Shown here in pieces: positions 51,414 to 59,190 of a DNA stretch of 64,000 bases. The notes under the pieces were generated by a model. It saw only the letters and a program-made list of their open reading frames with translations, was not told where the DNA came from and ran no database searches. Every line of letters begins with the position of its first letter. Positions within the stretch are counted from its first letter, which is position 1. The position numbers were made by a program, and so were the translations under genes. The DNA is from a virus, in the IMG/VR virus record IMGVR_UViG_3300017987_000070, positions 1-64,000 of that record; one strand, given 5' to 3'.

Positions 51414-52724
51414 ATGGCCGATAACGGATTCAACGGGGAGAAGCAGTTCCCCTACCCCCTCACGCACACAGGGAAGGGTTACGACCTCGCAGTCCAGACG
51501 CGAGCGACTGCGATCCAAAGCTCCCTCCAGGGGTTCCTGGCGTCCAACTACCGCGCGACCATCCCTTCCCCCGAGTACGCCAAGTTCCTGCGGTCTATCT
51601 CGTTTGAACTCGCCAAGCTCACCGTAGGTCTGGAAGAGCTTAGCGCGGACATTGACTTCGGAGAGGTGCGTCCCGAGTTCCTCTTCCAGACCGTCGCCTA
51701 CTACATCTTTCGGGATGGGGACCTCCCTGACCTTGAGCTATCGGACGAGGGGTTCAGGGAGTTCCTGTTGACCATCTTGGAGATCTTCTTTCAGGGGTCC
51801 ACCCCAGAGAGCATCCGTGACGCAGTGAGACTCTTCACCGAGGAGAACTTCACGCTCAAGGAGAACTTCGTCGAAGCGCGTTCCCCTACATCACCCCTGG
51901 ACATCTCGGATCAGTTCGGCTTTACGGTGGAGTTTGACCTCCAGAACGGTCAGTTCCCTCCCGACCTCTTCACGCTCCAAGACAACATCAACCTCCTGAT
52001 CAAGATCGTCAAGCCCGCACACACGCTGTTCACGGTCTCATACCTCTTCCAAGACGACTATTCTGGCCCCGTAGACGACGATGGGAACGTCGCCCTGGAC
52101 GATGTGTCTCTGGCCCTCGTAGACAGGCGCTATGACGACGTGAGGCGCTACTGTAAGGGGATGGCAGGCTGGTCAGCGTCAACGGGTTTCGGGACGCTGG
52201 GGTCTCTGTTCACCTTCCGAGACGAAGCTGTAAGTTCACCCTTGTCATCGGTTCGTGTTGGTGCTACACTGACGATCACATCAGGCCCAAACACGGGAGT
52301 GTACCGTGTCACAGGGAACGTAGACGATGACGCCGTGACGATCACTCCTCGCTTGAAGGAACCCGAGACCGACATTGAGTACAAGATCGAAGTGGACCGC
52401 TTGGGTAAGAATCAAGAGAGGTTCATTCAAGGCGAGGACGCTTCAGCTCAGTTCAAGAGCCCGTTGATCTTCGACATCGAACTGGACGGTCCTTATACCG
52501 TGGCAGGTGGAGGGAACTTCACGGCGACGGCAGTAGGGAACTTCTCGGGCGATGTCACCTACGAGTGGAATTTCGGTGACGGCGACTTCCTTTATGATGA
52601 TGCAACGGGAACTATGGCGACGTTCACAGCGCCCGTAGGACCCGCCGAGAGGCTCATCCGAGTCAAAGGAACAACCGCTGATGGTCGTGTAAGAGTGGCA
52701 GAGACCACCGTGACCATCACCTGA
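51414..52724 (+). CDS. Tail protein I-like wedge protein with PKD-like C-terminal domain
   Basis: The protein follows baseplate J, the usual place of tail protein I. Residues 40-215 are helical and match that role (FLRSISFELAKLTVGLEELS, then LLTILEIFFQGSTPESIRDAV, then LLIKIVKPAHTLFTVSYLF). Residues about 355-436 resemble a PKD domain with YEWNFGDGDFLYDD (about 381) and a final strand VRVAETTVTIT. PKD and Ig-like domains in tails may bind sugars. The assignment to tail protein I rests on position and the KPAHT segment that is common in the family. Confidence 0.65.
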   Translation: MADNGFNGEKQFPYPLTHTGKGYDLAVQTRATAIQSSLQGFLASNYRATIPSPEYAKFLRSISFELAKLTVGLEELSADIDFGEVRPEFLFQTVAYYIFRDGDLPDLELSDEGFREFLLTILEIFFQGSTPESIRDAVRLFTEENFTLKENFVEARSPTSPLDISDQFGFTVEFDLQNGQFPPDLFTLQDNINLLIKIVKPAHTLFTVSYLFQDDYSGPVDDDGNVALDDVSLALVDRRYDDVRRYCKGMAGWSASTGFGTLGSLFTFRDEAVSSPLSSVRVGATLTITSGPNTGVYRVTGNVDDDAVTITPRLKEPETDIEYKIEVDRLGKNQERFIQGEDASAQFKSPLIFDIELDGPYTVAGGGNFTATAVGNFSGDVTYEWNFGDGDFLYDDATGTMATFTAPVGPAERLIRVKGTTADGRVRVAETTVTIT

Positions 52725-52735
52725 AAGGAGTTGCT

Positions 52736-53035
52736 ATGCCCGTAAATTATGGAAAGTTCGCTAAAAAAGACCTCGAACCCGAGGTCGTAGCGGAACTGGA
52801 GAAGCTTTCAGAGTACCTTGAGATTCATGGCGCACCCCAATCCTCGGTAGAAATGCTTACACGCCCTAGTCTTGCTGCTCCTGAGAGGCGCTTTAACTCC
52901 AAGGTGGGACCCCTGAGTGTCCTCACCTTCGGCGCACCGAACCCTGAGATTGGAGCCCGAGCTGTCCGAAGGATTCGCAAGAAGCTAGCCAAGGCTTACC
53001 CTGACATGAAGCAGCCCGAGGAAACGAAAGTATGA
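52736..53035 (+). CDS. Hypothetical protein, 99 aa
   Basis: A small basic protein. It contains a helical region (LEPEVVAELEKLSEYLEIHG) and a basic C-terminal helix (ARAVRRIRKKLAKAYPDM). An AAAGGAG ribosome site lies eight bases before the ATG. It overlaps the next small gene by ATGA. Function unknown. Confidence 0.75.
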   Translation: MPVNYGKFAKKDLEPEVVAELEKLSEYLEIHGAPQSSVEMLTRPSLAAPERRFNSKVGPLSVLTFGAPNPEIGARAVRRIRKKLAKAYPDMKQPEETKV

Positions 53036-53163
53036 AATGTAAGCTTAACGCCCTGGTTCTTGTAGACGAGGCTCTCGTGAAGAGCGCCGGTAAGCTTCGT
53101 GATAGACTCAAAGACCGCTATCCCGAACTCCACCAGAAGTACCAATCGTGGGAGCCGAAATGA
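53032..53163 (+). CDS. Small hypothetical protein, 43 aa
   Basis: A 43-codon ORF overlaps the previous gene by ATGA at its start and the next gene by ATGA at its end, so it is probably translated by coupling between the two. It reads MKCKLNALVLVDEALVKSAG then KLRDRLKDRYPELHQKYQSW. No function is recognised. Confidence 0.65.
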   Translation: MKCKLNALVLVDEALVKSAGKLRDRLKDRYPELHQKYQSWEPK

Positions 53164-53570
53164 ACTTTTCCAGACCGTACATGAGCCCTGATCGGATGCG
53201 AGGCATGTTCTCGTGTGAGCCCGGTTGGCATTCTCTGATCGAAGAGTTCGTCACCTCTGTCGACGAAATGATGAGTCAGGATGACAACCCTCTGGGTCTG
53301 TCTCCCTGGAAAGACTTCAGGGTGCTTCAGGTGAAGCAGAAGTGGGGCACGCTCACTATCTATTACACGGGAGAGCCTGAGCACCGGAAGCAAGACCTCA
53401 TCTCCCTCGTGTACGGTCTGGCAGAAAGGTCGGAATCCATGTGCGAGGAGTGCGGCAAGGTCTTCGACAAGCCCCATATGAACGCCCGGTGCTCCGACGA
53501 ATGCGAAGAGACTCGATTGGAGCGCAGGCAGAGGCTCGTCATGGCTCGGAAAGAGTCGAAGAAGAAGTGA
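53160..53570 (+). CDS. Zinc-ribbon-like protein, 136 aa
   Basis: The C-terminal part holds four cysteines, CEECGKVFDKPHMNARCSDEC, a likely zinc site; the last 25 residues are basic. The N-terminal 90 residues (LGLSPWKDFRVLQVKQKWGT, TIYYTGEPEHRKQDLISLV) form an alpha/beta domain I do not recognise. ATG 53160 overlaps the preceding stop (ATGA) and is favoured over GTG 53148. The function is unknown; a nucleic-acid-binding role is possible given the zinc site. Confidence 0.75.
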   Translation: MNFSRPYMSPDRMRGMFSCEPGWHSLIEEFVTSVDEMMSQDDNPLGLSPWKDFRVLQVKQKWGTLTIYYTGEPEHRKQDLISLVYGLAERSESMCEECGKVFDKPHMNARCSDECEETRLERRQRLVMARKESKKK

Positions 53571-53580
53571 TAGCTTCTTC

Positions 53581-53609
53581 TTGAAGATCTGGGGATAAGC
53601 CGCTATAAG
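53581..53609 (+). promoter_or_regulatory. Candidate sigma70-like promoter
   Basis: TTGAAG (53581-53586) is followed after 17 bases by TATAAG (53604-53609), within a GCCGCTATAAG context similar to the minus-strand promoters. Transcription would start near 53616, just after the left arm of the terminator stem, so its own transcripts could not form that stem. Confidence 0.6.
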
Positions 53610-53650
53610 AGGGTGAAAGCTTCTACGGAAGCAACACCCTCTTTCTTTTT
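53607..53650 (+). terminator. Rho-independent terminator upstream of RNA repair gene
   Basis: AAGAGGGTG (53607-53615) pairs with CACCCTCTT (53635-53643), with an inner stem GCTTC/GAAGC, and TTTCTTTTT follows. The GGAG ribosome site of the next gene begins directly after the T-run. It ends transcription from the baseplate operon. Confidence 0.85.
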
Positions 53651-53662
53651 GGAGTCCGAGTC

Positions 53663-55732
53663 ATGCATGTAGATAGCAACGAAACGAAGCTGGACGTGGT
53701 GGGAGATGTTCACGGGTGCTACGACGAGTTGATCGAACTCGTCGAGAAGCTCGGATACGTCAAGGGGGAACGTGATTCCCTGTACCGTCACCCCGAGGGA
53801 CGCCATCTGGTCTTCGTGGGTGACCTCACCGACCGTGGCCCGAAGAACCGTCTCGCCCTTCTGTTTGCTCTGAGGCATTCGGAGGCGGGTCTTGCCACAT
53901 ACGTGCAGGGGAACCACGACAACAAGCTTGGGCGCGTGCTCAAGGGCAATGACGTTTACATCGGACATGGCCTTCAGGACACGTTGGATGAGCTACAGGA
54001 CATGAGCGCTGATCAGAAGCTCAAGCTCTCTGAGCGCATCCTGAGCCTCCCCATCTACGCGACGTTCGACGGCGGAAAGCTCCTCGTGGCACACGCCGCT
54101 CCTCCGCCCAAGGGTGCTTCCCGTAAGAAAGCCTTCTCCACTTGCCTGTATGGTCACACGACGGGGAGGAAGACCGAAAAGGGGTTCCCCGAGCGTCTGA
54201 ACTGGGTCCCGACCTACAACGCGGAGGCGGGTGATGATACGCCCTTTGTGGTGTACGGTCACGTGACGCACAAGGAGGCGTACCTCACGGACCACGCGTG
54301 CTGTATCGACACGGCGTGCTTCGCGGGGAACAAGCTCTCTGCGTTCCGCTACCCGGAGCACAAGATCGTCTCGGTGAAGTCGCAGCAGTCGTGGGATGGG
54401 GAGACGGATCTCGTCTTGCATGACAAGAAGAACGCTCCTACTCCCACGCGAGGCATCAAGGCGTCTCCTATGACGACGCTTCACCTCCCCACGCTCTTGA
54501 AGAGGCTTCGTGAGAATGAGGAGGAGGTCCTCTACCTCATTGACACGGACCCGAAGCTCAAGAAGAGAGAGCACGAGAACGGGCTCATCATCGCGAACTC
54601 GTCACCCGCGCTTTTCGAGCCGGAGGAAGAGCACCAGATGTACGCCAAGGGGATCGTCTACACGCGTGACCCCTACCGTCTGGTGTCTCTTCCTCTCATC
54701 AAGATGTTCAACCACACGATGCGAGAGATCTCGGACAACACGACGAAAGAGATGCTCGCGGACAAGGAGGTGAGCGTCATCTTCCCTGACAAGGCAGACG
54801 GCACCATGATTCAGGTGTTCGAGCACGACGGGGAGGTGTACCTGACGACGCGCTCTGTACTGGAAGGTACTGAGACTGACATGGATGAGGGGAACTTCGA
54901 CTATGTGGGAGAAGCGAGGAAGATCCTCGCGGAGAAGTACCCTCTGGCGTTGAAGCATGACATCGTGAAGACGTACAGTCTCGTCTTCGAGATGATTCAC
55001 CCTGACACGCGTATCGTCACCGACTACGGGGACCGTCGTGACATGGTTCTCCTCGCAGTGTACGATCACGTTGAGAACTGCTACAAGTCGAGCGACTTCC
55101 TCAACCGGATGCCCTACCTCTACGGCTTCACGGTAGGGAAGAATCACTCTCCTGACACGGGCAGCTTCGACGGGGACGTCAAGGCGATCCTCGATCACCT
55201 CGACACCGAGTATGACAACATGCCGGAAGGCGTGATCGCGGTCTTCGAGAAGGAAGGGGAGATTCAGCACCGGGTCAAGATCAAGACGCAGGACTACCTT
55301 CGTTACCACCGTCTGAAGTTCCACTGCACCTACAAGAGCGTGGTGCAGATGGCGTGGTTCAATGAGGACCTACACGAGTGGGATGCCTTCCTGGCGTACC
55401 TTCGAGAGAACGGTCTGACCGAGGAAGAGGTCGAGAGCTTCTACAAGGAGCACTTCGAGGAGTTCAAGGTCTGGCTCGACAGCGTGAAGGCGCGGCAGGA
55501 GGAGGTCCTGTCCTGGCTCGAAGGGTACAACTCTGGGGTTGACACCTCGGACAAGCGCCTGTACTATAAGAACCTAGCGATGACTGCCAAGGAGCAGAAG
55601 CCCGACGTCTTCGGGCTCATCATGCTCGCAGCTCGAAAAGGAATCGACCTCATTGAAGTCATGAGGGCCTTCCCTGCCTATGACGGCTTCAAGGGGGAGG
55701 TGGATAAGTGGAGGAAAGAGAATGAAGCTTGA
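53663..55732 (+). CDS. Metallophosphatase-RNA ligase fusion (RNA repair)
   Basis: The N-terminal 240 residues are a calcineurin-like phosphatase with VVGDVHGCYDEL (12-23), FVGDLTDRGP (51-60), QGNHDN (81-86) and VYGHVTH, as in the phosphatase part of bacterial Pnkp. The C-terminal 400 residues are an RNA ligase: KADGT (motif I, Lys near 377), SLVFEMIHPDTRIV (IIIa), EGVIAVFE (IV) and RVKIKTQDY (V), close to T4 Rnl1-like enzymes. The kinase domain of Pnkp is absent. Together they would heal and seal cut tRNAs or other RNAs, as T4 does against host anticodon nucleases. An upstream promoter and terminator set it apart from the baseplate operon. Confidence 0.85.
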   Translation: MHVDSNETKLDVVGDVHGCYDELIELVEKLGYVKGERDSLYRHPEGRHLVFVGDLTDRGPKNRLALLFALRHSEAGLATYVQGNHDNKLGRVLKGNDVYIGHGLQDTLDELQDMSADQKLKLSERILSLPIYATFDGGKLLVAHAAPPPKGASRKKAFSTCLYGHTTGRKTEKGFPERLNWVPTYNAEAGDDTPFVVYGHVTHKEAYLTDHACCIDTACFAGNKLSAFRYPEHKIVSVKSQQSWDGETDLVLHDKKNAPTPTRGIKASPMTTLHLPTLLKRLRENEEEVLYLIDTDPKLKKREHENGLIIANSSPALFEPEEEHQMYAKGIVYTRDPYRLVSLPLIKMFNHTMREISDNTTKEMLADKEVSVIFPDKADGTMIQVFEHDGEVYLTTRSVLEGTETDMDEGNFDYVGEARKILAEKYPLALKHDIVKTYSLVFEMIHPDTRIVTDYGDRRDMVLLAVYDHVENCYKSSDFLNRMPYLYGFTVGKNHSPDTGSFDGDVKAILDHLDTEYDNMPEGVIAVFEKEGEIQHRVKIKTQDYLRYHRLKFHCTYKSVVQMAWFNEDLHEWDAFLAYLRENGLTEEEVESFYKEHFEEFKVWLDSVKARQEEVLSWLEGYNSGVDTSDKRLYYKNLAMTAKEQKPDVFGLIMLAARKGIDLIEVMRAFPAYDGFKGEVDKWRKENEA

Positions 55733-55738
55733 GGTCCT

Positions 55739-55906
55739 ATGAGGTGGCTAGACAAACCTATTCGGTGGACCTTCTGGCATACCCTCATCCTTACGGTGAG
55801 TGTGCTCGGAGCCCTCTACCTAATGGACGCACCCCTACGAATCATGGTATACGCTGCCTGCGTTTACCCTACCATTCACATAGCCATGCGTATTCTGAGA
55901 GGATAA
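55739..55906 (+). CDS. Small membrane protein, 55 aa
   Basis: The 55 codons encode two hydrophobic segments, FWHTLILTVSVLGALYLM and LRIMVYAACVYPTIHIAM, separated by a short polar turn, with basic ends. GAGG lies about five bases before the ATG. It follows the RNA repair gene by six bases. A holin-like role is possible from size and topology but unproven; a small regulatory membrane protein is equally likely. Confidence 0.6.
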   Translation: MRWLDKPIRWTFWHTLILTVSVLGALYLMDAPLRIMVYAACVYPTIHIAMRILRG

Positions 55907-55937
55907 CATGCGTATGTCTTGACGGTTTGTGAGAGGG

Positions 55938-56723
55938 TCAGATCTTGAGAGCCTTGCTCACCTGAGTGTAGCCCTGATTGTAAAGGTCAAGGGCTTCCTC
56001 ACGGTTCATGAGCAAGTTCGCGCCGCTCTTGGTGGTCTTGACCCGTATCGTCCTGGCGAACACGGCATCTTCCATGTGCTCTTTGTCGATAGCTCCCATC
56101 ATCGTGCCCAGAACTGCGAACCCGTAGTCGAGTAGAGACTCCACGGGCTTCCTCTCTGGGTCAGAGACGACCTTGATTCCGATCACGTCTTCACCTGACC
56201 CGAAGATGTCCAGTGGGAACCCCACCGCGACGCCTCCGTCTACATAACGCGCGCCTTCTATCTCGACGGGAGTGAACGCGAAGGGTACCGACATGGAAGC
56301 TCTCACCGCCAAGGGCAAATCGGCATCGGGGGTATCATGTGAGGAGAACACCACGCTCTCTTGCGTGTCAATGTTCACGGTCCCTACGTGCAGAGGTATG
56401 ACCGTATGCCCGAAGGTACGTGACATCTCCTGACGGAAGACGTCAAGGAAGGCGTGACCTTTGATCAAGCCCCAGGATAAGGGAGGGAACCACGACGGAT
56501 CGATGAGACCGAGGTTGTCCCCCGGAGCCGTATCCAAGATCACCTGCTTGATGTCCTCTGAGGACTTCCCAGAAGCCACGAGAGCGGCGATGATACTCCC
56601 ACCCGATACCCCGGCTATCTCCTCTATCTCAAAGCTCTCTGTGAGCCTGGAAATGGCTCCAGCGTGAAGGGGATACAGAAGCCCAGAACCGGAAAGCACG
56701 ACTTTGATTTTGGGTTTGCTCAT
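55938..56723 (-). CDS. Patatin-like phospholipase
   Basis: The 261-residue protein has a patatin core: an oxyanion-type loop LSGSGLLYPLHAGA (10-23), the nucleophile elbow GVSGGS (Ser40) and the acid YVDGGVAVGFP (Asp162). These match the Ser-Asp dyad of patatin-family acyl hydrolases, which cleave membrane phospholipids. No signal peptide is seen. It overlaps the preceding gene on the strand by one base (TGATG). In a phage this may help lysis, alter host membranes, or travel in the virion; which cannot be told here. Its upstream neighbour carries the LIKLG module. Confidence 0.88.
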   Translation of the reverse strand: MSKPKIKVVLSGSGLLYPLHAGAISRLTESFEIEEIAGVSGGSIIAALVASGKSSEDIKQVILDTAPGDNLGLIDPSWFPPLSWGLIKGHAFLDVFRQEMSRTFGHTVIPLHVGTVNIDTQESVVFSSHDTPDADLPLAVRASMSVPFAFTPVEIEGARYVDGGVAVGFPLDIFGSGEDVIGIKVVSDPERKPVESLLDYGFAVLGTMMGAIDKEHMEDAVFARTIRVKTTKSGANLLMNREEALDLYNQGYTQVSKALKI

Positions 56724-57778
56724 CAGGCTCTCCCTCTCATGATGTCATAGAGCAGATCGTTGATTTTGCGCACTATCTTGAAGACATGGCGGTTCCCCGT
56801 AAGGTACCCGTCCTCGTCGTCGGTTCGAGGCCAGTCGAAGACTTCTACGCTCTCGTGCTCGTAGCCGTTGCCTTCCACTATAATCTCAAAACGGATGTTC
56901 GTATCATCTTCTCTCACGGGCATCATAGTTACGAGGTAGTGGCCTTGTCGTCCCTCGTGGGCATCGCGACCGAAGCTACCCCGGACTTCAGGAGCACCTC
57001 CGGCCATACTGGACACGCTAGCAGGTCCGTCAAACATGCCTCCCATCCCGCGCGCGAACTCGGCGTACATCTCTTCGACGGGTAGGGGCTCTCCTTCAAG
57101 CTTATCGTAACTCACTACAACGTGAGGATGCTTGGCGAGGAACGCTTCTACCTCAGCCTTTTGAATCTGAGGGTTCCCTTCCACGTAAAGATAGCTTGGA
57201 ATGACCTTGAGCTTCAAGAGCGTGCCCTTGGGCATGTTCCGGTCCTCAAAGCTCAACGAACCCAGGTTGGGGGCGAAGTTGTTAGCTACCCAAAGCGCCT
57301 CCTCGTTGGTCAGAGCTACCTTTCCCAAGACCAAATTGATGATACCCTGGTTCGCTTTGGTCCCGAGTAAGACTTTACGTGCGAGGGCTTTGTTTTTAGA
57401 CAGGGACGAGAATGGTAGGCTTCGGTCATTGTATACCTTGGCGAATTCAATCTTGTACCTTGATGCAGGCTTATCGTAGGTTCTCAAGGTGAGAGGCCCC
57501 ATTGTGCGTACCTCATCGGGGAACTTATCCAACGCTCGATGCACGTAAGGGACGACCTGATTCTCGGTACGAGCACGATCAATCGCATCCATCTCCACCA
57601 CGACCCTGAGTACCTGCTTGTACGTGCGGAGGTCTTTCTTGCCGTTGAGCACAGAGCGGAGTTCGCCAAAGAGCCGGTTGAAGTCGTCGTTGGCGATCAA
57701 CACTCGTAGGTGCGGTCTAAGTTGAGGGTGAATCTTTCCGAGCTTTATAAGATTATATCTAAACTTATCTTCAGTCAT
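56723..57778 (-). CDS. Hypothetical protein with LIKLG..HPQLR N-terminal module, 351 aa
   Basis: The protein starts MTEDKFRYNLIKLGKIHPQL then RPHLRVLI, the same module as the genes at 4207-6726 on the other strand. The rest is an alpha/beta body with a Gly/Met-rich loop (about 255-280), a strand-rich part with YLVTMMPVREDDTNIRFEII, and a helical end KIVRKINDLLYDIMRG, whose final strands recall the C-terminal domain of the 5662 protein. The ATG at 57778 is favoured over an upstream in-frame codon (57793) by GAGGG just upstream. Its stop overlaps the patatin start. The function is unknown. Confidence 0.82.
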   Translation of the reverse strand: MTEDKFRYNLIKLGKIHPQLRPHLRVLIANDDFNRLFGELRSVLNGKKDLRTYKQVLRVVVEMDAIDRARTENQVVPYVHRALDKFPDEVRTMGPLTLRTYDKPASRYKIEFAKVYNDRSLPFSSLSKNKALARKVLLGTKANQGIINLVLGKVALTNEEALWVANNFAPNLGSLSFEDRNMPKGTLLKLKVIPSYLYVEGNPQIQKAEVEAFLAKHPHVVVSYDKLEGEPLPVEEMYAEFARGMGGMFDGPASVSSMAGGAPEVRGSFGRDAHEGRQGHYLVTMMPVREDDTNIRFEIIVEGNGYEHESVEVFDWPRTDDEDGYLTGNRHVFKIVRKINDLLYDIMRGRA

Positions 57779-57802
57779 TGGGTTTACCCTCATTCGTCCG
57801 CA

Positions 57803-57985
57803 TCAAGAGTGATGCCGCCGTGATTGAACAGTGGCCTTCTGAATGCCGCAGTTCAGGTTTTTGGTCAGTACGGATAACATGGCATCGTAGTGTGAACGTT
57901 TGATTCGATAAGATCGGCATAACGTTTGATGGTCTCTCCCTCCAGATAACGAAAGATAACCAGAGAGGTCGAATGTCCTCTTCAA
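57803..57985 (-). other. Weak 60-codon ORF in a 234-base gap
   Basis: The gap 57779-58012 holds a reading frame from a TTG codon, with basic residues (DHQTLCRSYRIKRSHYD). No ribosome site, family match or promoter is seen, so coding is doubtful. A small hairpin (CTCTC/GAGAG) near its upstream edge has no T-run. Confidence 0.2.
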
Positions 57986-58012
57986 GTCTCTCTTCGAGAG
58001 CTTTCCTCGTCC

Positions 58013-59188
58013 TCAGAGGTTAGGGTCTTCTTGTGAGAAGCAATAGAACGTCGCTGTTCCAAACTCGCCGTAGTACGGCTGGTCATTCAGAAGCTTGATG
58101 CGTACTTGCATCCCCGCAGAGGAGTAGAGTGAGATCACCGCCTGATAGTCCCAGGGATACGTGATAACACCATATTGCATATCACGCTCCCCACGCAATT
58201 CTGAGGGCGCTTTGGAAGGAGGGATCGACGGATAGCTACCGTTGGCCTCGTTGATAAAGTCTTTCATGCTCTTATAACGAATCGCCGCGCCGAACGGCAC
58301 ACTATCCCCCGGATTCGGAGTGAACCCCAGAGACGCGGCCAACGCGGCTTGGTCGGAAGCGGGAAGCGCGCCGAATAGACCGAAAGTTTGGAATTCCATC
58401 GTATCTCGAATTGAGATGTCTTCCGAGAATTGAATCTCCACGCTACGAAGCTCCAGTAACTTGCCCATTGTAGGGGTTAAGTAGAACTCCGAGGTCTGAG
58501 CATAGTAGTAGGTGGCCGTCACCACTGCGCCGGGGTCAGGAGCTTCATCAAAGGTGACACAGCCGTTGGTGTAGTCTATAATGTAGTCGCCGCCAGGGTT
58601 TTCAACAGTGATCTCATTTTTTAGGTTCCCATCTACCTTAACTATTGGCGCATAGGATTCCCCGGTCATGGTAGTCAGAAAGTCTTCCATCCAAATGCGC
58701 CCGTGCGTGACATCAATGATATACGGCATGTCCCCGTAAGGTACTGTGATGCCGTCGAAGTTCATTCTGAACGTTCGGTTGTTCTCCTGAGAGGGTATGA
58801 GCACCTGATCCTCAATTTTAGCTGCGCTGGTGTACCACGTGCGGGGATCAGTAAAGTCATGAGTGATGATGTTGACGCGAGACGCGGCGGGGGGGAACGA
58901 GGCCACGTCCAGGCGACCTTCGTTAATTCGCGCACCTTCGATAGCTACTTGTATCGCGCTGCTCCCCGTGGGGGCACCGTCATGACCCGCCACTACCTGA
59001 GTCAAGACCGCCTCATCGGTGGGGTTGAGCGATTGAGCCATGATGATGTCTACCTCATCTCCGCTCTGGTCTATTCGACGCAACGCCACGGTAATCTCTG
59101 AAGTACGAATCTCGGTTTCGAGTTTACTCAGGTTGACACTGCCCCCGAAGTCGGAAGCTACGCTAAATAAATAGGAAGTATCTGCCAT
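58013..59188 (-). CDS. Probable tail-fibre-associated protein, 391 aa
   Basis: The first 80 residues (FSVASDFGGSVNLSKLETEI, then LTQVVAGHDGAP) resemble the start of the fibre encoded next door at 59191-63312 (YNILSDTAEGTVSLSKLNQEL, then LLDAVISAHDGEEP). A central part holds a YIIDYTNGCVTFDEAPDPGA unit, the same strand-turn-strand motif repeated in the giant 36561 protein. The rest is beta-rich. The start is set by AGGAGA eight bases upstream of the ATG, overlapping the stop of the fibre gene. It is probably a short tail fibre, adaptor or collar piece that shares an attachment domain with the large fibre. Confidence 0.72.
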   Translation of the reverse strand: MADTSYLFSVASDFGGSVNLSKLETEIRTSEITVALRRIDQSGDEVDIIMAQSLNPTDEAVLTQVVAGHDGAPTGSSAIQVAIEGARINEGRLDVASFPPAASRVNIITHDFTDPRTWYTSAAKIEDQVLIPSQENNRTFRMNFDGITVPYGDMPYIIDVTHGRIWMEDFLTTMTGESYAPIVKVDGNLKNEITVENPGGDYIIDYTNGCVTFDEAPDPGAVVTATYYYAQTSEFYLTPTMGKLLELRSVEIQFSEDISIRDTMEFQTFGLFGALPASDQAALAASLGFTPNPGDSVPFGAAIRYKSMKDFINEANGSYPSIPPSKAPSELRGERDMQYGVITYPWDYQAVISLYSSAGMQVRIKLLNDQPYYGEFGTATFYCFSQEDPNL

Positions 59189-59190
59189 GA

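Noticed and set aside
54602-55324. 240-codon frame antisense to the RNA ligase domain
   Set aside because: The sense frame has every ligase motif; the antisense protein has none.
55729-55932. 67-codon frame overlapping the small membrane protein
   Set aside because: A different frame at 55739 encodes a two-span membrane protein with better start context; the longer frame lacks any feature.
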